A stretch of 64,000 nt of DNA. It comes from JBHJGP01 sp050331695 (GTDB taxonomy: Bacteria > Pseudomonadota > Alphaproteobacteria > Geminicoccales > Geminicoccaceae). The notes under the pieces are model-generated. The model made no database searches and was not told where the DNA came from. It saw only the letters and a list, made by a program, of their open reading frames with translations. Shown one piece after another: positions 27,006-36,204 of this stretch. The DNA is taken from NCBI GenBank assembly GCA_050331695.1, contig JBHJGP010000002.1:5784-69783 (forward strand). Direction: 5' to 3'. The translations under genes and the position numbers were made by a program. Each line of letters begins with the position of its first letter. Position 1 is the stretch's first letter.

Positions 27006-29927
27006 GTGACCGCCGATGGTGATACGCTCATTGAACGCTGGAGTGCCGCCGCGCCGACGGCGATGTTGCGCGAGCGGTGCGCCGCGATCGCCGGCAAACC
27101 GGAACATCAGAGCCTGATCCGAGGCGTCCTGGTCAACAGCCCTTATCTGAAACGTCTTCTGTTTGCTGAGCATGAATACGTCTCGGAACTTTTGACCGGC
27201 GACATTGACGACCTCGTTACGCTGACGATCGATCAGATCTCGGCCAGCGAACCGGCAGGTCGGCGCGCTTTGCTCAGCGATCTTGGCGCGGGCAAACGGC
27301 GGGTGGCACTTGGCGTCGCGCTCGGCGACCTCGCGAACCGATTGTCCCTGGAGCAGGTAACGCGGCATCTCAGCCGGTTTGCCGATATCGCGGTGGCGAA
27401 GACCCTCCGCCTGATGCTCGGCTTCGCGGTAGACCGCAACGAGCTGCCCTCCTGGGTGCTCGAGGAAGGAGCGCCCCACGGTCTGTTCGTGCTCGGCATG
27501 GGCAAGCTCGGCGCCTTCGAGCTCAACTATTCGAGTGACATCGATCTGATCATTTTCTTCGATGAGGAGCGGTTTCCTTACCGCGGACCGGAATCGGCGA
27601 TGGCATCGACCGCCCGCATCGCCCGCGGCATCGCCGGTGTTTTGGATGCCGAAACCGGTCGTGACTACATCCTGCGCGTGGACTACCGCCTCCGCCCACG
27701 GCCGGCGGCCCAGCCCCTGGCACTGAGCACCGAAGCGGCCGAGGCCTACTACGAGCGTCAGGGCCAGAACAGGGATCGGGCCGCGCTGGTCAAGGCCCGC
27801 GCGATCGCGGGTGATGTCGGCGGGGGCGAAGCGTTCCTGACCCGGCTGCGACCGTTCTTGTGGCGCCGTCATCTCGATTTTGCCTCGATCAACGATATTC
27901 GAGCGGTGAAGCACCAAATAGACCGCCATCGCGGTCATGGGCAGGTGCGCACCGCCGGGCACAACATCAAGATTGGTCGAGGCGGCATTCGCGAGATCGA
28001 ATTCTTCGCCCAGACGCAACAGCTTATTCTGGGCGGGCGCCATCCGGAGCTGCGTGTTCGGGAAACCCGGGAAGCGCTCCATCGCCTGGTAGACGGCGGT
28101 TGGCTCGACGCCGAGGTCGCGAGCGAACTGAGCGATGCTTACGTTTTCCTCCGGCGGACCGAACACCGCCTGCAGATGATCGACGACAAGCAGACCCATA
28201 GTCTGCCGGAACGGCGTGAAGCGTTCGATCGTTTCGCCCGGTTCATGGGCTTCGAAGAGCCCGGCCTTTTCGAGGATCAACTCTCAACTCATCTTCTCAG
28301 GGTGGAGAAGCATTTTTCCGAGCTTTTCGATGGCACCTCCATCGACGGGCGGGGCGGACGGTTGGTCTTCACCGGCACGGACCCGGACCCCGAGACCGTC
28401 GACCACCTGACCAGGCTCGGCTTCGGCCGTGCGAAGGATCTGATCCGGCGGATCGCCGAATGGCACCATGGCCACATCCGGGCAACCCGGAGCGAGCGGG
28501 CGCGGGAACTCCTGACGGAACTCCATCCGGCCCTGATCGAGGCGCTTGCCGCCCACCATGATCCGGACGCAGCCTTCCAACGCTTCGATGAGTTCGTGTC
28601 CTCGCTGCCGGCCGGCGTTCAGGTCTTTTCCCTGTTGCGAGCACACGAACCGCTGCTCCGGGTGATCGTGACCATGATGGGCGCGGCGCCTCGAATGGCG
28701 CGCCGTCTGGTCCGTCAGCCGCAGCTTTTCGATGCCATGCTGACCAACGATTTTCTGGACGATCCGCCCGACAAGCAGGGTTTGGCCGAGGAACTGGACG
28801 CGAGCCTGGCGGTCGCCTTGAGCCTCGAGGAGATGTTCGACCGGGCCCGGCTATGGGCCTCGGGCCGCCAGTTCCAGTTGGAGTTGCAGGTCTTGTTGGG
28901 GCGAAGCCGGGGCGTCCGCCTGTCGCCGCGGCTGGTCGATATCGCCGAGCTGGTGATCGAGCGGATGCTGCCGCCCGTGGAACGCTGGCTCGCCGACCAG
29001 CACGGGACCGTGCCGGGCGGCCGGTTCGCCGTCATCGCCATGGGCAAGCTCGGCAGCCGCGAGCTCAGTATCGGCTCCGATCTCGATCTGATCTTCATCT
29101 ATGACGCGCCGGACGGTGCGATGAGTGACGGCACACGCCCCCTCGCCGCCGCCACCTTCTATGCCCGGCTCGGCCAAAGGCTGGTGAGCGCGATCAGTGC
29201 GCGCACCGCCGAGGGACGTCTCTACGAGATCGACATGCGGCTTAGGCCATCCGGCAAAGCCGGCCCGGTGGCCAGTTCGCTCGCGGCCTTCGACGGCTAT
29301 CAGCGGCGGACAGCCGCCCTCTGGGAACATCAGGCCCTGACCCGGGCCCGGCCGATCGCCGGTGATCCCGCTCTGTGCGACGCCGTGCGGACCATCATTA
29401 CCGATGTGCTGGCGACGCCTAGGGACCCGGTCAAAGCGGGCGCAGAGATCGTTGCCATGCGCGAACGGGTGTTTGGCGAACATGGCAGCGACGATCCGTG
29501 GCAGCTCAAACATGTCCGGGGCGGCATCGTTAGCCTCGAGTTCCTGGCGCAGTTTCTGGTGCTGACCCGGGCCCAGCATCATCCGGATCTTGCGGGTCTC
29601 AGCACGACGGAGGTGTTTCGCAAGGCGCAGGAGCTGGATTGTCTGAGCGAGGATCAGGCGGATATCCTGGTGCGCGCCTATGAGGTCCAGACCGATCTGG
29701 ATGCGGTATTGAGGCTCGCCGCCGATCAAGGGGTGCGACCCAAGGAGATCGCCCTCGATCTGGAACGCTGCCTCACCCGAGCCGGTGCGCTCGCCTTCGA
29801 TGATGCCGAGGTGGGTCTCGACATGGTCCGCCTGGAAGCCGCGCTGACGGAGCTGCAGGCGCGGGTCGAGCGCCTGGCCGCCTCGATCTACGGCGTCGCT
29901 GCGGATCCGGTCGACGGGTCTCGTTGA
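27006..29927 (+). CDS. glnE: Bifunctional glutamine-synthetase adenylyltransferase/adenylyl-removing enzyme
   Basis: Controls glutamine synthetase by adding or removing AMP in response to PII and glutamine. About 973 residues from GTG at 27006 (GGAG some ten bases before); other options are ATG at 27063 or GTG at 26937, the latter colliding with the divergent start. Two nucleotidyltransferase domains are clear: GMGKLGAFELNYSSDIDLI in the N-terminal (removing) half and AMGKLGSRELSIGSDLDLI in the C-terminal (adding) half, each with the D-x-D metal pair. Length and order are normal. It stands alone here; glnA and glnB are not in the window. Confidence 0.95.
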   Translation: MTADGDTLIERWSAAAPTAMLRERCAAIAGKPEHQSLIRGVLVNSPYLKRLLFAEHEYVSELLTGDIDDLVTLTIDQISASEPAGRRALLSDLGAGKRRVALGVALGDLANRLSLEQVTRHLSRFADIAVAKTLRLMLGFAVDRNELPSWVLEEGAPHGLFVLGMGKLGAFELNYSSDIDLIIFFDEERFPYRGPESAMASTARIARGIAGVLDAETGRDYILRVDYRLRPRPAAQPLALSTEAAEAYYERQGQNRDRAALVKARAIAGDVGGGEAFLTRLRPFLWRRHLDFASINDIRAVKHQIDRHRGHGQVRTAGHNIKIGRGGIREIEFFAQTQQLILGGRHPELRVRETREALHRLVDGGWLDAEVASELSDAYVFLRRTEHRLQMIDDKQTHSLPERREAFDRFARFMGFEEPGLFEDQLSTHLLRVEKHFSELFDGTSIDGRGGRLVFTGTDPDPETVDHLTRLGFGRAKDLIRRIAEWHHGHIRATRSERARELLTELHPALIEALAAHHDPDAAFQRFDEFVSSLPAGVQVFSLLRAHEPLLRVIVTMMGAAPRMARRLVRQPQLFDAMLTNDFLDDPPDKQGLAEELDASLAVALSLEEMFDRARLWASGRQFQLELQVLLGRSRGVRLSPRLVDIAELVIERMLPPVERWLADQHGTVPGGRFAVIAMGKLGSRELSIGSDLDLIFIYDAPDGAMSDGTRPLAAATFYARLGQRLVSAISARTAEGRLYEIDMRLRPSGKAGPVASSLAAFDGYQRRTAALWEHQALTRARPIAGDPALCDAVRTIITDVLATPRDPVKAGAEIVAMRERVFGEHGSDDPWQLKHVRGGIVSLEFLAQFLVLTRAQHHPDLAGLSTTEVFRKAQELDCLSEDQADILVRAYEVQTDLDAVLRLAADQGVRPKEIALDLERCLTRAGALAFDDAEVGLDMVRLEAALTELQARVERLAASIYGVAADPVDGSR

Positions 29928-30040
29928 CTTCTCGAACAACCGATCAAGCTAGCCTTCTAGCGCCATGAGCGAAGGGCTGACGGCCGAGCCTTCGGGCTTT
30001 GGCCTATGATCAAACCCAAATACCAGGAGGACGACCAGCG

Positions 30041-30517
30041 ATGACCATTGACGTCGGTTCGGAACTGCCGGATTTCACACTGCCGACCGATGGCGGTGAG
30101 ACCCTTAGTAAGGCCGATCTCGCCGGCAAACCCTTCGTTCTCTATCTCTATCCAAAGGACGACACCTCAGGCTGCACCAAGGAGGCACTGGCCTTCCAGG
30201 AGCTTTACGACAGGATCGGCGGCGCCGGCGCCGAGCTTCTGGGCCTGTCCAAGGACAGCGTTAAAAGCCACGACAAGTTCAAAGCCAAACACGGGCTCAC
30301 CTTCCCGCTGCTCTCGGATGAGGAAGGCGGGCTCGTTGAAGCGCTCGGCGCATGGGTCGAGAAAAACATGTACGGCAAAAAATATATGGGTATCGACCGC
30401 TCGACCTTCCTCATCGACGATCGGGGGGTGGTCCGGTCGGTCTGGCGCAAGGTCAAGGTTCCGGGACACGCCGAAAAGGTGGTCGCCGAGCTCGAAAAGA
30501 TGCGCGCTCCGGCCTGA
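30041..30517 (+). CDS. Peroxiredoxin, Bcp/PrxQ type, one-Cys form
   Basis: 158-residue thiol peroxidase that reduces H2O2 and organic peroxides. ATG at 30041 follows AGGAGG at 30025-30030. The peroxidatic Cys45 lies in DTSGCTKEAL, preceded by the FVLYLYPKD strand. In two-Cys Bcp proteins the resolving Cys is five residues on; here that position is Leu50 and the protein has no other cysteine, so it must use an outside thiol. The O-methyltransferase gene follows 31 bases later, probably in the same transcript. Confidence 0.92.
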   Translation: MTIDVGSELPDFTLPTDGGETLSKADLAGKPFVLYLYPKDDTSGCTKEALAFQELYDRIGGAGAELLGLSKDSVKSHDKFKAKHGLTFPLLSDEEGGLVEALGAWVEKNMYGKKYMGIDRSTFLIDDRGVVRSVWRKVKVPGHAEKVVAELEKMRAPA

Positions 30518-30548
30518 TCGGCTGGCCTGAGCATAAAGGAGCGGACTC

Positions 30549-31229
30549 GTGGCGTTCGGATGGCTCGCCTCGAATGATCGGCTCGCCTCCTATTGGGAGG
30601 AGGTGGGCCTGCGTGAGCATCCCTCGCTCCGAGCCTTGCGGGAAGCGACCCGTGCCCATGAGCATGGGGGCATGGCGAGCCCACCGGAACAGGCCGCTCT
30701 CCTGGCATTCCTGGTGGAGGTGACGGGCGCTCGGCTGATCGTCGAGGTCGGTACATTCACCGGCTATGGCAGTCTGGCCATGGCCCTGGCGCTGCGCCCG
30801 AATGGACGGTTGATCACCATCGACGTCAATGCCGAATGGGGTGACCAGGGCGCCGCCTACTGGCAGGAGGCGGGCGTCGGCGATCGGATCGAAAGACGGC
30901 TGGGGCTTGCTTCGGAGCAGATGGACGCGTTGCTTAACGAAGGTTTCGAGGGGTTGGTCGACCTGATCTACATCGATGCCGACAAAAAGAGCTATCCCGA
31001 CTATCTGAAAAAGGCCGAAGCGCTAGCGCGGCCCGGCGGCATTGTTGCGCTGGACAATGTGTTTTGGGGCGGTGAGGTCGCGGCACCGGATCCCCGAAGC
31101 CGACAGGCGCAAATTCTCGATCAGATCAACAGATCGCTCGCCGGTGACGATCGCTTCGCTTTATGCGTGCTACCGATAGGGGATGGCCTGACGCTTCTCC
31201 GCAAGCGATCGCCGGACCCGGAGGTCTGA
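30549..31229 (+). CDS. SAM-dependent O-methyltransferase, CCoAOMT-like family 3
   Basis: 226 residues; class I Rossmann methyltransferase of the caffeoyl-CoA/catechol type. Motif I is VEVGTFTGYGSLAM (about residues 63-76), the metal-binding Asp region is IYIDADKKSY, and VALDNVFWGG carries the second metal-ligand block. GTG start at 30549 with AAGGAG seven bases upstream. Bacterial members methylate varied catechol-like phenols, so the substrate is unknown. Its last 60 bases overlap, tail to tail, a gene on the other strand. Confidence 0.9.
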   Translation: MAFGWLASNDRLASYWEEVGLREHPSLRALREATRAHEHGGMASPPEQAALLAFLVEVTGARLIVEVGTFTGYGSLAMALALRPNGRLITIDVNAEWGDQGAAYWQEAGVGDRIERRLGLASEQMDALLNEGFEGLVDLIYIDADKKSYPDYLKKAEALARPGGIVALDNVFWGGEVAAPDPRSRQAQILDQINRSLAGDDRFALCVLPIGDGLTLLRKRSPDPEV

Positions 31230-31595
31230 ATAGAGCTCGCCGGTGGAAAAATGCAGGATGGCCCGCATCATGAAGCCGTCGACGTCGAGATTGCTGCCCT
31301 TGAGCTTGCTCTTGAAACGCCAGCGACCTTTTTCGACGAACATGTCTGGCTTGATGCGGCCGCCTTCATTGCGGATCTCCAGGCCCATCGATCCAAATCG
31401 GTGCTCGATCGAGTCGGAGATTTGCTGGTCCTGCTCGGTCGGCCTCAGGCGGTTCTGACGTTCCTGGACCCGGCGTTCGAGATCGGAAGGGGCGACGTTG
31501 AACAGAAGCCACTGGTCGGGATCGGCATTCGCCTTGCCCGGCGTGGCCAACACGCCGCCAACGATGAAAGCGACGGTCAAAACAACACGCATCAT
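31170..31595 (-). CDS. Secreted protein of unknown function
   Basis: About 141 residues from ATG at 31595 (a second ATG at 31592), with GGGAG upstream. A signal peptide covers residues 1-23 (GGVLATPGKANA|DP). The mature part has a charged helical middle (around ERRVQERQNRLRP) and a strand-rich C-terminal half (KGRWRFKSKLKG). I do not recognise the family. Its 3' end overlaps the O-methyltransferase gene by 60 bases on opposite strands. A good -10 box lies about 32 bases upstream. Confidence 0.6.
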   Translation of the reverse strand: MMRVVLTVAFIVGGVLATPGKANADPDQWLLFNVAPSDLERRVQERQNRLRPTEQDQQISDSIEHRFGSMGLEIRNEGGRIKPDMFVEKGRWRFKSKLKGSNLDVDGFMMRAILHFSTGELYSDLRVRRSLAEKRQAIPYR

Positions 31596-31621
31596 CCGTC
31601 TCTCCCGATCTTGTTTACCTC

Positions 31622-31639
31622 TTGTTAGTATATCAACAA
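31622..31639 (-). promoter_or_regulatory. Putative promoter/operator for the secreted unknown
   Basis: On the minus strand a consensus-like -10 box TATACT (31627-31632) is embedded in an imperfect 18-bp palindrome with perfect 5-bp ends (TTGTT/AACAA) and a TATA centre. It lies about 30 bases upstream of the ATG at 31595. No good -35 box is visible, which would fit activator dependence. AT-rich against the background. Confidence 0.4.
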
Positions 31640-31681
31640 CCCTAGATAAACGCTCCACGGTTGATATGCATTGGAGTGAGC

Positions 31682-33100
31682 CTAAACCGAAATTTCTCTC
31701 GCCAACGCTTGGATCGTTTCCCAGGTTCCTTGGACATGTCGCTGTTCTGTTGCAAAAGGCCCGATCGATACTCTGATCGCATAGCATGAGCCTGTGTCCG
31801 TGCCGGTTAGGTAGGTTGTTCCCTCATCATTCACTCGATCGATTAAGGTGCGATTAAGCGCGTCCAACTGATCGACCGATACACAACGGGGACGATATCG
31901 AAAACAGACCAAACCGAGAGTGACCGGAGTCACCAGCTCGAAATCCGGACTTTCGTCGACCCAACCGGCGAACTCGTGGGCCCAGGCGATGTGTTGGCGA
32001 ATGATCGTCCTCAGGCCGTCGAGACCATAGCAGCGCAGGACAAACCACAATTTGAGGGCCCGGAACCGTCGGCCCAGCGGAATGCCCCAATCGCGATAAT
32101 CGATGACCTCGCCGGTTTCGCGCGATTGCAGGTAGCTGGGCATCACCTGAAAAGTTCGAATGAGCCATTCGCTGTTCCTCACGAAGTAAGCCGAGCAGTC
32201 GAACTGAACGCCTAGCCATTTGTGCGGATTAAAGACGATGCTGTCGATACCGTCGGCGGACGGCAGCAGGTGGCGCCACTCGGGACAGATGAGCGCCGAG
32301 CCCGCCCACGCAGCGTCGACGTGGAGAAAGAGATCAAAGCGTCGGCAAATGTCGGCGATCGGCAAAATCGGGTCGACCGCACCGGTCGCGGTGGTGCCCA
32401 GGGTCGCGACCACCGCCGCCGGCCTTCGGCCTCGCCTTTGGTCCTCGCGGACGGCTGCTTCCAATAGGTCGGGGCGCATGGCTCCCGTAGGGTCGGTTTC
32501 AATGCGCCGCAGACCCGCATCGCCGAAGCCGGCTATTCGCGCGTTCTTCTCGACGGAAGAGTGGGCCTGGGCGCTGGTATAGACGAACAGTGGACCGAGA
32601 CCGCTCAATCCCTCCTGGTTCGCCTCGCCGCCGGTCGCCAGTTCGCGCGCCGTCAGAAGCGCGCAAAGCGTTGCCGACGACGCCGTGTCCTGGATGACGC
32701 CCTGAAAGCCGGCAGGCAGGCCAATCGCCTGGCGGAGCCAATCGAGGCAGTGGGTTTCGAGTTCGGTCGCCGCCGGCGAGGTCTGCCAGAGCATGGCATT
32801 GGCCCCCAAAGCGGCGGTTAGAAACTCGGCCAGGACCGAGGGCGGCGAGATATTGGCGGGGAAGTAGGCGAAGAACCGGGGATGCTGCCAATGGGTGATG
32901 CCCGGCATGACGATCCGTTCGAAGTCGGCCATCACCTGGTCGAAGGGCTCGCCCTGTTCGGGCGGTGCCGCGGGCAGCTGGCTTTTGATCGCGCCCGGCT
33001 CGGTCTGGGCACGAACCGGTCTATCCTCGATCGTCTGCCAATAGTCAGCGATCCGATCGATCAGTTCGTGGCCATGCCGCCTGAACGTGGCAATGTCCAT
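31682..33100 (-). CDS. PLP-dependent aromatic-L-amino-acid decarboxylase family protein
   Basis: 472-residue group II decarboxylase. The PLP lysine is Lys294 in FNPHKWLGVQFDCSA, His180 (SAQAHSSVEKNARIAG) stacks on the cofactor, and the LHVDAAWAGSAL block holds the PLP-nitrogen Asp. Members decarboxylate tryptophan, tyrosine, DOPA or phenylalanine to amines; the sequence fits the aromatic group, but the substrate cannot be fixed. ATG at 33100 has GGAGG seven bases upstream. It is a single gene; no amine transporter or oxidase is adjacent, though an EamA exporter-type gene lies divergently. Confidence 0.9.
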   Translation of the reverse strand: MDIATFRRHGHELIDRIADYWQTIEDRPVRAQTEPGAIKSQLPAAPPEQGEPFDQVMADFERIVMPGITHWQHPRFFAYFPANISPPSVLAEFLTAALGANAMLWQTSPAATELETHCLDWLRQAIGLPAGFQGVIQDTASSATLCALLTARELATGGEANQEGLSGLGPLFVYTSAQAHSSVEKNARIAGFGDAGLRRIETDPTGAMRPDLLEAAVREDQRRGRRPAAVVATLGTTATGAVDPILPIADICRRFDLFLHVDAAWAGSALICPEWRHLLPSADGIDSIVFNPHKWLGVQFDCSAYFVRNSEWLIRTFQVMPSYLQSRETGEVIDYRDWGIPLGRRFRALKLWFVLRCYGLDGLRTIIRQHIAWAHEFAGWVDESPDFELVTPVTLGLVCFRYRPRCVSVDQLDALNRTLIDRVNDEGTTYLTGTDTGSCYAIRVSIGPFATEQRHVQGTWETIQALAREISV

Positions 33101-33370
33101 CGCTCAACCTCCGGTACGATATGCTTGACAGTTGAGACAATCACCGGTGCGATGAGGATCATCCGTTTTCATGTTTGGTAGCCTTTGTCCTATGCTCGAA
33201 TTCCTCGCTGATCCCCCAGGTCTGGACCAGCATCATGAAGTCTAGCCCGTTCGTGATCCTCTCCGTCATCGGCAATCGTTTTTTGCCATCGACCGACCCG
33301 TTCCTTTTGCCCTCCGACCTCGAGCCCGCCGAGATCCAACGGAACCGAAAACCCGTAGCGGACTAATACC

Positions 33371-34378
33371 GTGGCCAGCAGGATCACCCTGGCTAGCCAA
33401 CCGGTTGCACCGCGCGACCGGCTAATCGGCACCATCGCCGCACTGACGGCAGTGACCATCATGGCGGGCTGGATGGTGATCACGCGGCTGGGTGTCGGAC
33501 AAAGTCTGAACGCGGCCGATCTGGCCTTTTTGCGCTTCGCAACGGCGGGTTTGCTCCTGGCCCCGGTCGTGCTGTGGCGGGGCCTGGCCTTCAAGCAATT
33601 GGGCTGGATCGGCTTTTTGGCACTCACCGCCGGCGCCGGTGCGCCCTACGCGTTGATCGCGGCCCAGGGGTTGAACTATGCGCCAGCCGCCCATGCGGGC
33701 ACCTTCATCCCCGGCGCCATGCCCTTGTTCGTGATCCTGATCCTGGTCGGTCTGTTCGGCACCCGGCTCAGCCGGCAACGATGGCTCGGGGTAACGATGG
33801 TGACGATTGGCATCGTCATGCTCGCGGGCCAGCAATTCTGGGCGGCGGACGGGGACCAGGCCTGGATCGGCCACGGCTTCTTTCTGGTGGCGGCCCTTTT
33901 TTGGGCATCCTACACCGTTGCCATGCGCGCGGCGCGGCTCAACCCCTTACACGCAAGCGCGATCGTCACGGTCGTCTCCGCGCTGCTCTATTCGCCCGTC
34001 TACCTGGTGGTCCGCGGAACCGCACCGCTCATGGCCGTGCCGCCCGGGGAGCTGGTTCTCCAGGTTGTTTATCAGGGCCTGGTCACCAGCGTCATTCTGT
34101 TGATCGTCTACGGTGTAGCCATCGCCAAGCTCGGCGCCGCGCGCGGTGCCATATTCGCCTCCCTCGTTCCGGTCATAACCCCCTTCATCGCGATCCCGAT
34201 TTTGGGCGAATGGCCGGTGGCGATCGAGTTCGGCGAGATGGTGTTGGTGGCCATCGGCGTGGCACTCGCCAGCGGCTGGGGTGAAAAAGAGGTGTCCGCC
34301 GGCGGCCCCGAGCCCGCGAACCCGGAGCTGGTCAGCTCCGGTCCGCCGATCAGCTCAAATCCAAAGCGTGGCGCTTAA
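33371..34378 (+). CDS. EamA/DMT-family transporter
   Basis: 335-residue inner-membrane protein with ten predicted helices in two EamA repeats, the drug/metabolite transporter fold. The first repeat includes LAFLRFATAGLLLAPVV and the second FFLVAALFWASYTVAMRAARL. The C-terminal 30 residues are a soluble Pro/Ser-rich tail. The start is taken as GTG at 33371, which leaves a short cytoplasmic lead; no convincing ribosome-binding site is seen. The last 29 bases overlap the 3' end of the DUF2237 gene on the other strand. Substrate unknown. Confidence 0.88.
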   Translation: MASRITLASQPVAPRDRLIGTIAALTAVTIMAGWMVITRLGVGQSLNAADLAFLRFATAGLLLAPVVLWRGLAFKQLGWIGFLALTAGAGAPYALIAAQGLNYAPAAHAGTFIPGAMPLFVILILVGLFGTRLSRQRWLGVTMVTIGIVMLAGQQFWAADGDQAWIGHGFFLVAALFWASYTVAMRAARLNPLHASAIVTVVSALLYSPVYLVVRGTAPLMAVPPGELVLQVVYQGLVTSVILLIVYGVAIAKLGAARGAIFASLVPVITPFIAIPILGEWPVAIEFGEMVLVAIGVALASGWGEKEVSAGGPEPANPELVSSGPPISSNPKRGA

Positions 34379-34727
34379 GGTCGTCCAAGGAGATGAAGTC
34401 GAGCACTTTTTCGTGAGTTGCCCGCAGCGCCACCTTCGGTGCGCAGCCTGCTTCAAGCGCCTCACGCCAGCGAAGCGCGCACAAGCACCATCGATCGCCA
34501 GGTTTGAGGCCCGGAAAACCAAACGCCGGCCGGGCTGTCGACAGATCGTTGCCGCGGCTTCGGGTGAAATCGAGAAAGGCCGCGGTCATCTCGGCGCAGA
34601 CCAAGTGGCTGCCCGCATCCTCCGGACCGGTTTCACAACAGCCGGTTCGATAGAAGCCGGTCATCGGTTTGGTGCTGCAGACGCCAAGCGGTTCACCGAG
34701 CACGCATCTCTGTGCCTCGTCAGCCAT
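34350..34727 (-). CDS. DUF2237 family protein
   Basis: 125 residues, a near full-length match to the DUF2237 pattern by eye: VLGEPLGVCSTKPMTGFYR, GCCETGPEDAGSHLVC, SRGNDLSTARP, GFPGLKPGDRWCLCA, then THEKVLDFISLDDL. It has six or more conserved cysteines but no signal peptide. Molecular function is not known. Its ATG lies inside the 3' end of the GNAT gene (8-base overlap), so the two are probably cotranscribed. Confidence 0.88.
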   Translation of the reverse strand: MADEAQRCVLGEPLGVCSTKPMTGFYRTGCCETGPEDAGSHLVCAEMTAAFLDFTRSRGNDLSTARPAFGFPGLKPGDRWCLCALRWREALEAGCAPKVALRATHEKVLDFISLDDLKRHALDLS

Positions 34728-35202
34728 CGCCCTTCGCTCCTAAATCGATCTTCATGCCGCTATGGGTCGCCTCGAAACCGAGCGCCTCATAGAAGCGATG
34801 GGCATCTGCTCGGGTTCGGTTCGTGGTCAGCTGAACCAGACGAGCGCCTCTCGCGCGGGCCAAATCGAGCACCCACAGCATGAGGTGCCGGCCCAGTCCC
34901 TGGCCCCTGAGGTTCTCGGCCACCCGCACGCTCTCAATCTGGACGCGCTCGCCGCCACGAAACGACAGGCCGGGGATGAAAGTGAGCTGAAAGGTGCCGA
35001 CGATCTGGCGGTCGAGCTCGGCGACGATCTGGCGATTGGTCGGCGACGCTTGGATGGCCTCGAACGCCTGCTCGTAGGCGCCGAGATTGTCCTCGAGACC
35101 GTCACGCAGACGCCCCAACGGATCGGCCTCGAGCAGGGCAATGATCGCCGGCAGGTCCTCCCGATCCGCATCTCGAATGGTGACGCGCTCAACGTCGATC
35201 AC
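34720..35202 (-). CDS. GNAT-family N-acetyltransferase
   Basis: About 160 residues. The acetyl-CoA loop is seen in VAENLRGQGLGRHLM (motif A, Q-x-x-G-x-G) and a C-terminal ADAHRFYEALGF block is typical. GTG at 35202 is chosen because AGGAG lies seven bases before it; a longer frame starting with GTG at 35247 is possible. Substrate unknown. It sits between the phytoene-synthase-like gene and DUF2237, all on the minus strand. Confidence 0.85.
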   Translation of the reverse strand: MIDVERVTIRDADREDLPAIIALLEADPLGRLRDGLEDNLGAYEQAFEAIQASPTNRQIVAELDRQIVGTFQLTFIPGLSFRGGERVQIESVRVAENLRGQGLGRHLMLWVLDLARARGARLVQLTTNRTRADAHRFYEALGFEATHSGMKIDLGAKGDG

Positions 35203-35262
35203 CTGATCGCTCCTCTTACGCTCACGGACAAATCTGGCATCCCCCACCGTTGTTTTCCTGCC

Positions 35263-36081
35263 CTACCAGCCGAGCCGGCAGTGGGCCCAGGCACGGAGGA
35301 TGGTCCAAGGCGGACGGCTGCACCAGTCCTCTTTGGTGGGATCGAAGCCCTGACCCTGGAGCTTGTTGAAATCGTTCCCGGCGAGGAGGTGGATGAGACC
35401 GACGGCCCGGATCCCGTCGCCCTGTGACGCTCGCAAAACCTGGCTTGCGCGCAGAAGCGCTTCGCCGCGCTCGGCGGCTTGGCGGCTAAAAGCGAGCAAA
35501 GCCGGCGGCGCCGCGCTCACCGGCGTTGACGGCGAAAGCTCCGGGGCGAACGGCGCGACGCCCTGGGACATTGCAAACGGCAACGCTTTCAAAACACCCA
35601 GAATTCCGTACGCCGTGCCGGCGGCGGTGAGCGCGTCGAGCGTGCCGTCAGGCGCGCCCTGAACGCTGCCGCTCAGACGCGCCAAATGTCCGGCCGTGGC
35701 CTGCGCGAAGGCCTCGAGCTCGGCCACGCTCGCCAGCGGTGACGCGTCGAACTCGGTTTCGCGCGCATCGACCAAAGACAGCAGGTCTTCTGATTGGAAA
35801 CGCCCTTCTGCCAGTAGTTCCGCCAGAACGCCGAGCACTGGGTGACCCGATGACTGTGCTTGTCGAGAGACCGCCTCGAGGCGCTCGCGCCACCATTGCA
35901 GCCGCATCAGGCCCGTGACCGGTAGCGTGGTCGCCTCTCGGATGCGGGCCAATTCAAGGTTGAGAACGAACAAAGCCGCAACCGGCTCCTGCCACTCGGC
36001 CGGCACGAACAGGCTGACCAGATAACGGTCCGGGTCACCCTCGCGAAGTGCGCCGAGAAGATTGGATCTCCGGTCGTTCAT
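35263..36081 (-). CDS. Squalene/phytoene synthase-like protein (NDUFAF6 family)
   Basis: 272 residues of the all-helical squalene/phytoene synthase fold. The family marks LMRLQWWRERL and LVDAREAE-like (SLVDARETEFD) are present, but the Asp-rich prenyl-diphosphate motifs of true synthases are weak (one D-x-x-x-x-x-D at most). This fits the alphaproteobacterial group related to human NDUFAF6, a complex I assembly factor, rather than carotenoid or hopanoid enzymes; no hpn or crt genes are nearby. A Mth938-like (NDUFAF3-family) gene lies 1.5 kb away. Function inferred from homology. Confidence 0.78.
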   Translation of the reverse strand: MNDRRSNLLGALREGDPDRYLVSLFVPAEWQEPVAALFVLNLELARIREATTLPVTGLMRLQWWRERLEAVSRQAQSSGHPVLGVLAELLAEGRFQSEDLLSLVDARETEFDASPLASVAELEAFAQATAGHLARLSGSVQGAPDGTLDALTAAGTAYGILGVLKALPFAMSQGVAPFAPELSPSTPVSAAPPALLAFSRQAAERGEALLRASQVLRASQGDGIRAVGLIHLLAGNDFNKLQGQGFDPTKEDWCSRPPWTILRAWAHCRLGW

Positions 36082-36125
36082 GATTGGGGATGCAGCCCTT
36101 GCCCCTATGGGCCTCCTGCCCGGAT

Positions 36126-36142
36126 AGCCCTATGTAAGGGCT
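36126..36142. promoter_or_regulatory. Inverted repeat in the sodB/phytoene-synthase-like divergent gap
   Basis: AGCCCT (36126-36131) and AGGGCT (36137-36142) form a perfect 6-bp inverted repeat around ATGTA. It lies about 63 bases upstream of the sodB ATG and 45 upstream of the divergent gene. It could be an operator or a small RNA hairpin; the evidence is only the symmetry. Confidence 0.25.
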
Positions 36143-36204
36143 GGAACGCGCCGACCGCCTCGGGCGTTGGGCGACGTAATAGATGCAACGAAAGAGAGGA
36201 CGGC

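Noticed and set aside
26931..28280. 449-codon open frame antisense to glnE
   Set aside because: A mirror of the GC-rich codon pattern of glnE; it has no recognisable domain, while glnE has complete motifs.
33175..33366. 63-codon frame between the decarboxylase and the EamA gene
   Set aside because: No ribosome-binding site, no recognisable motif, and probably only promoter DNA.
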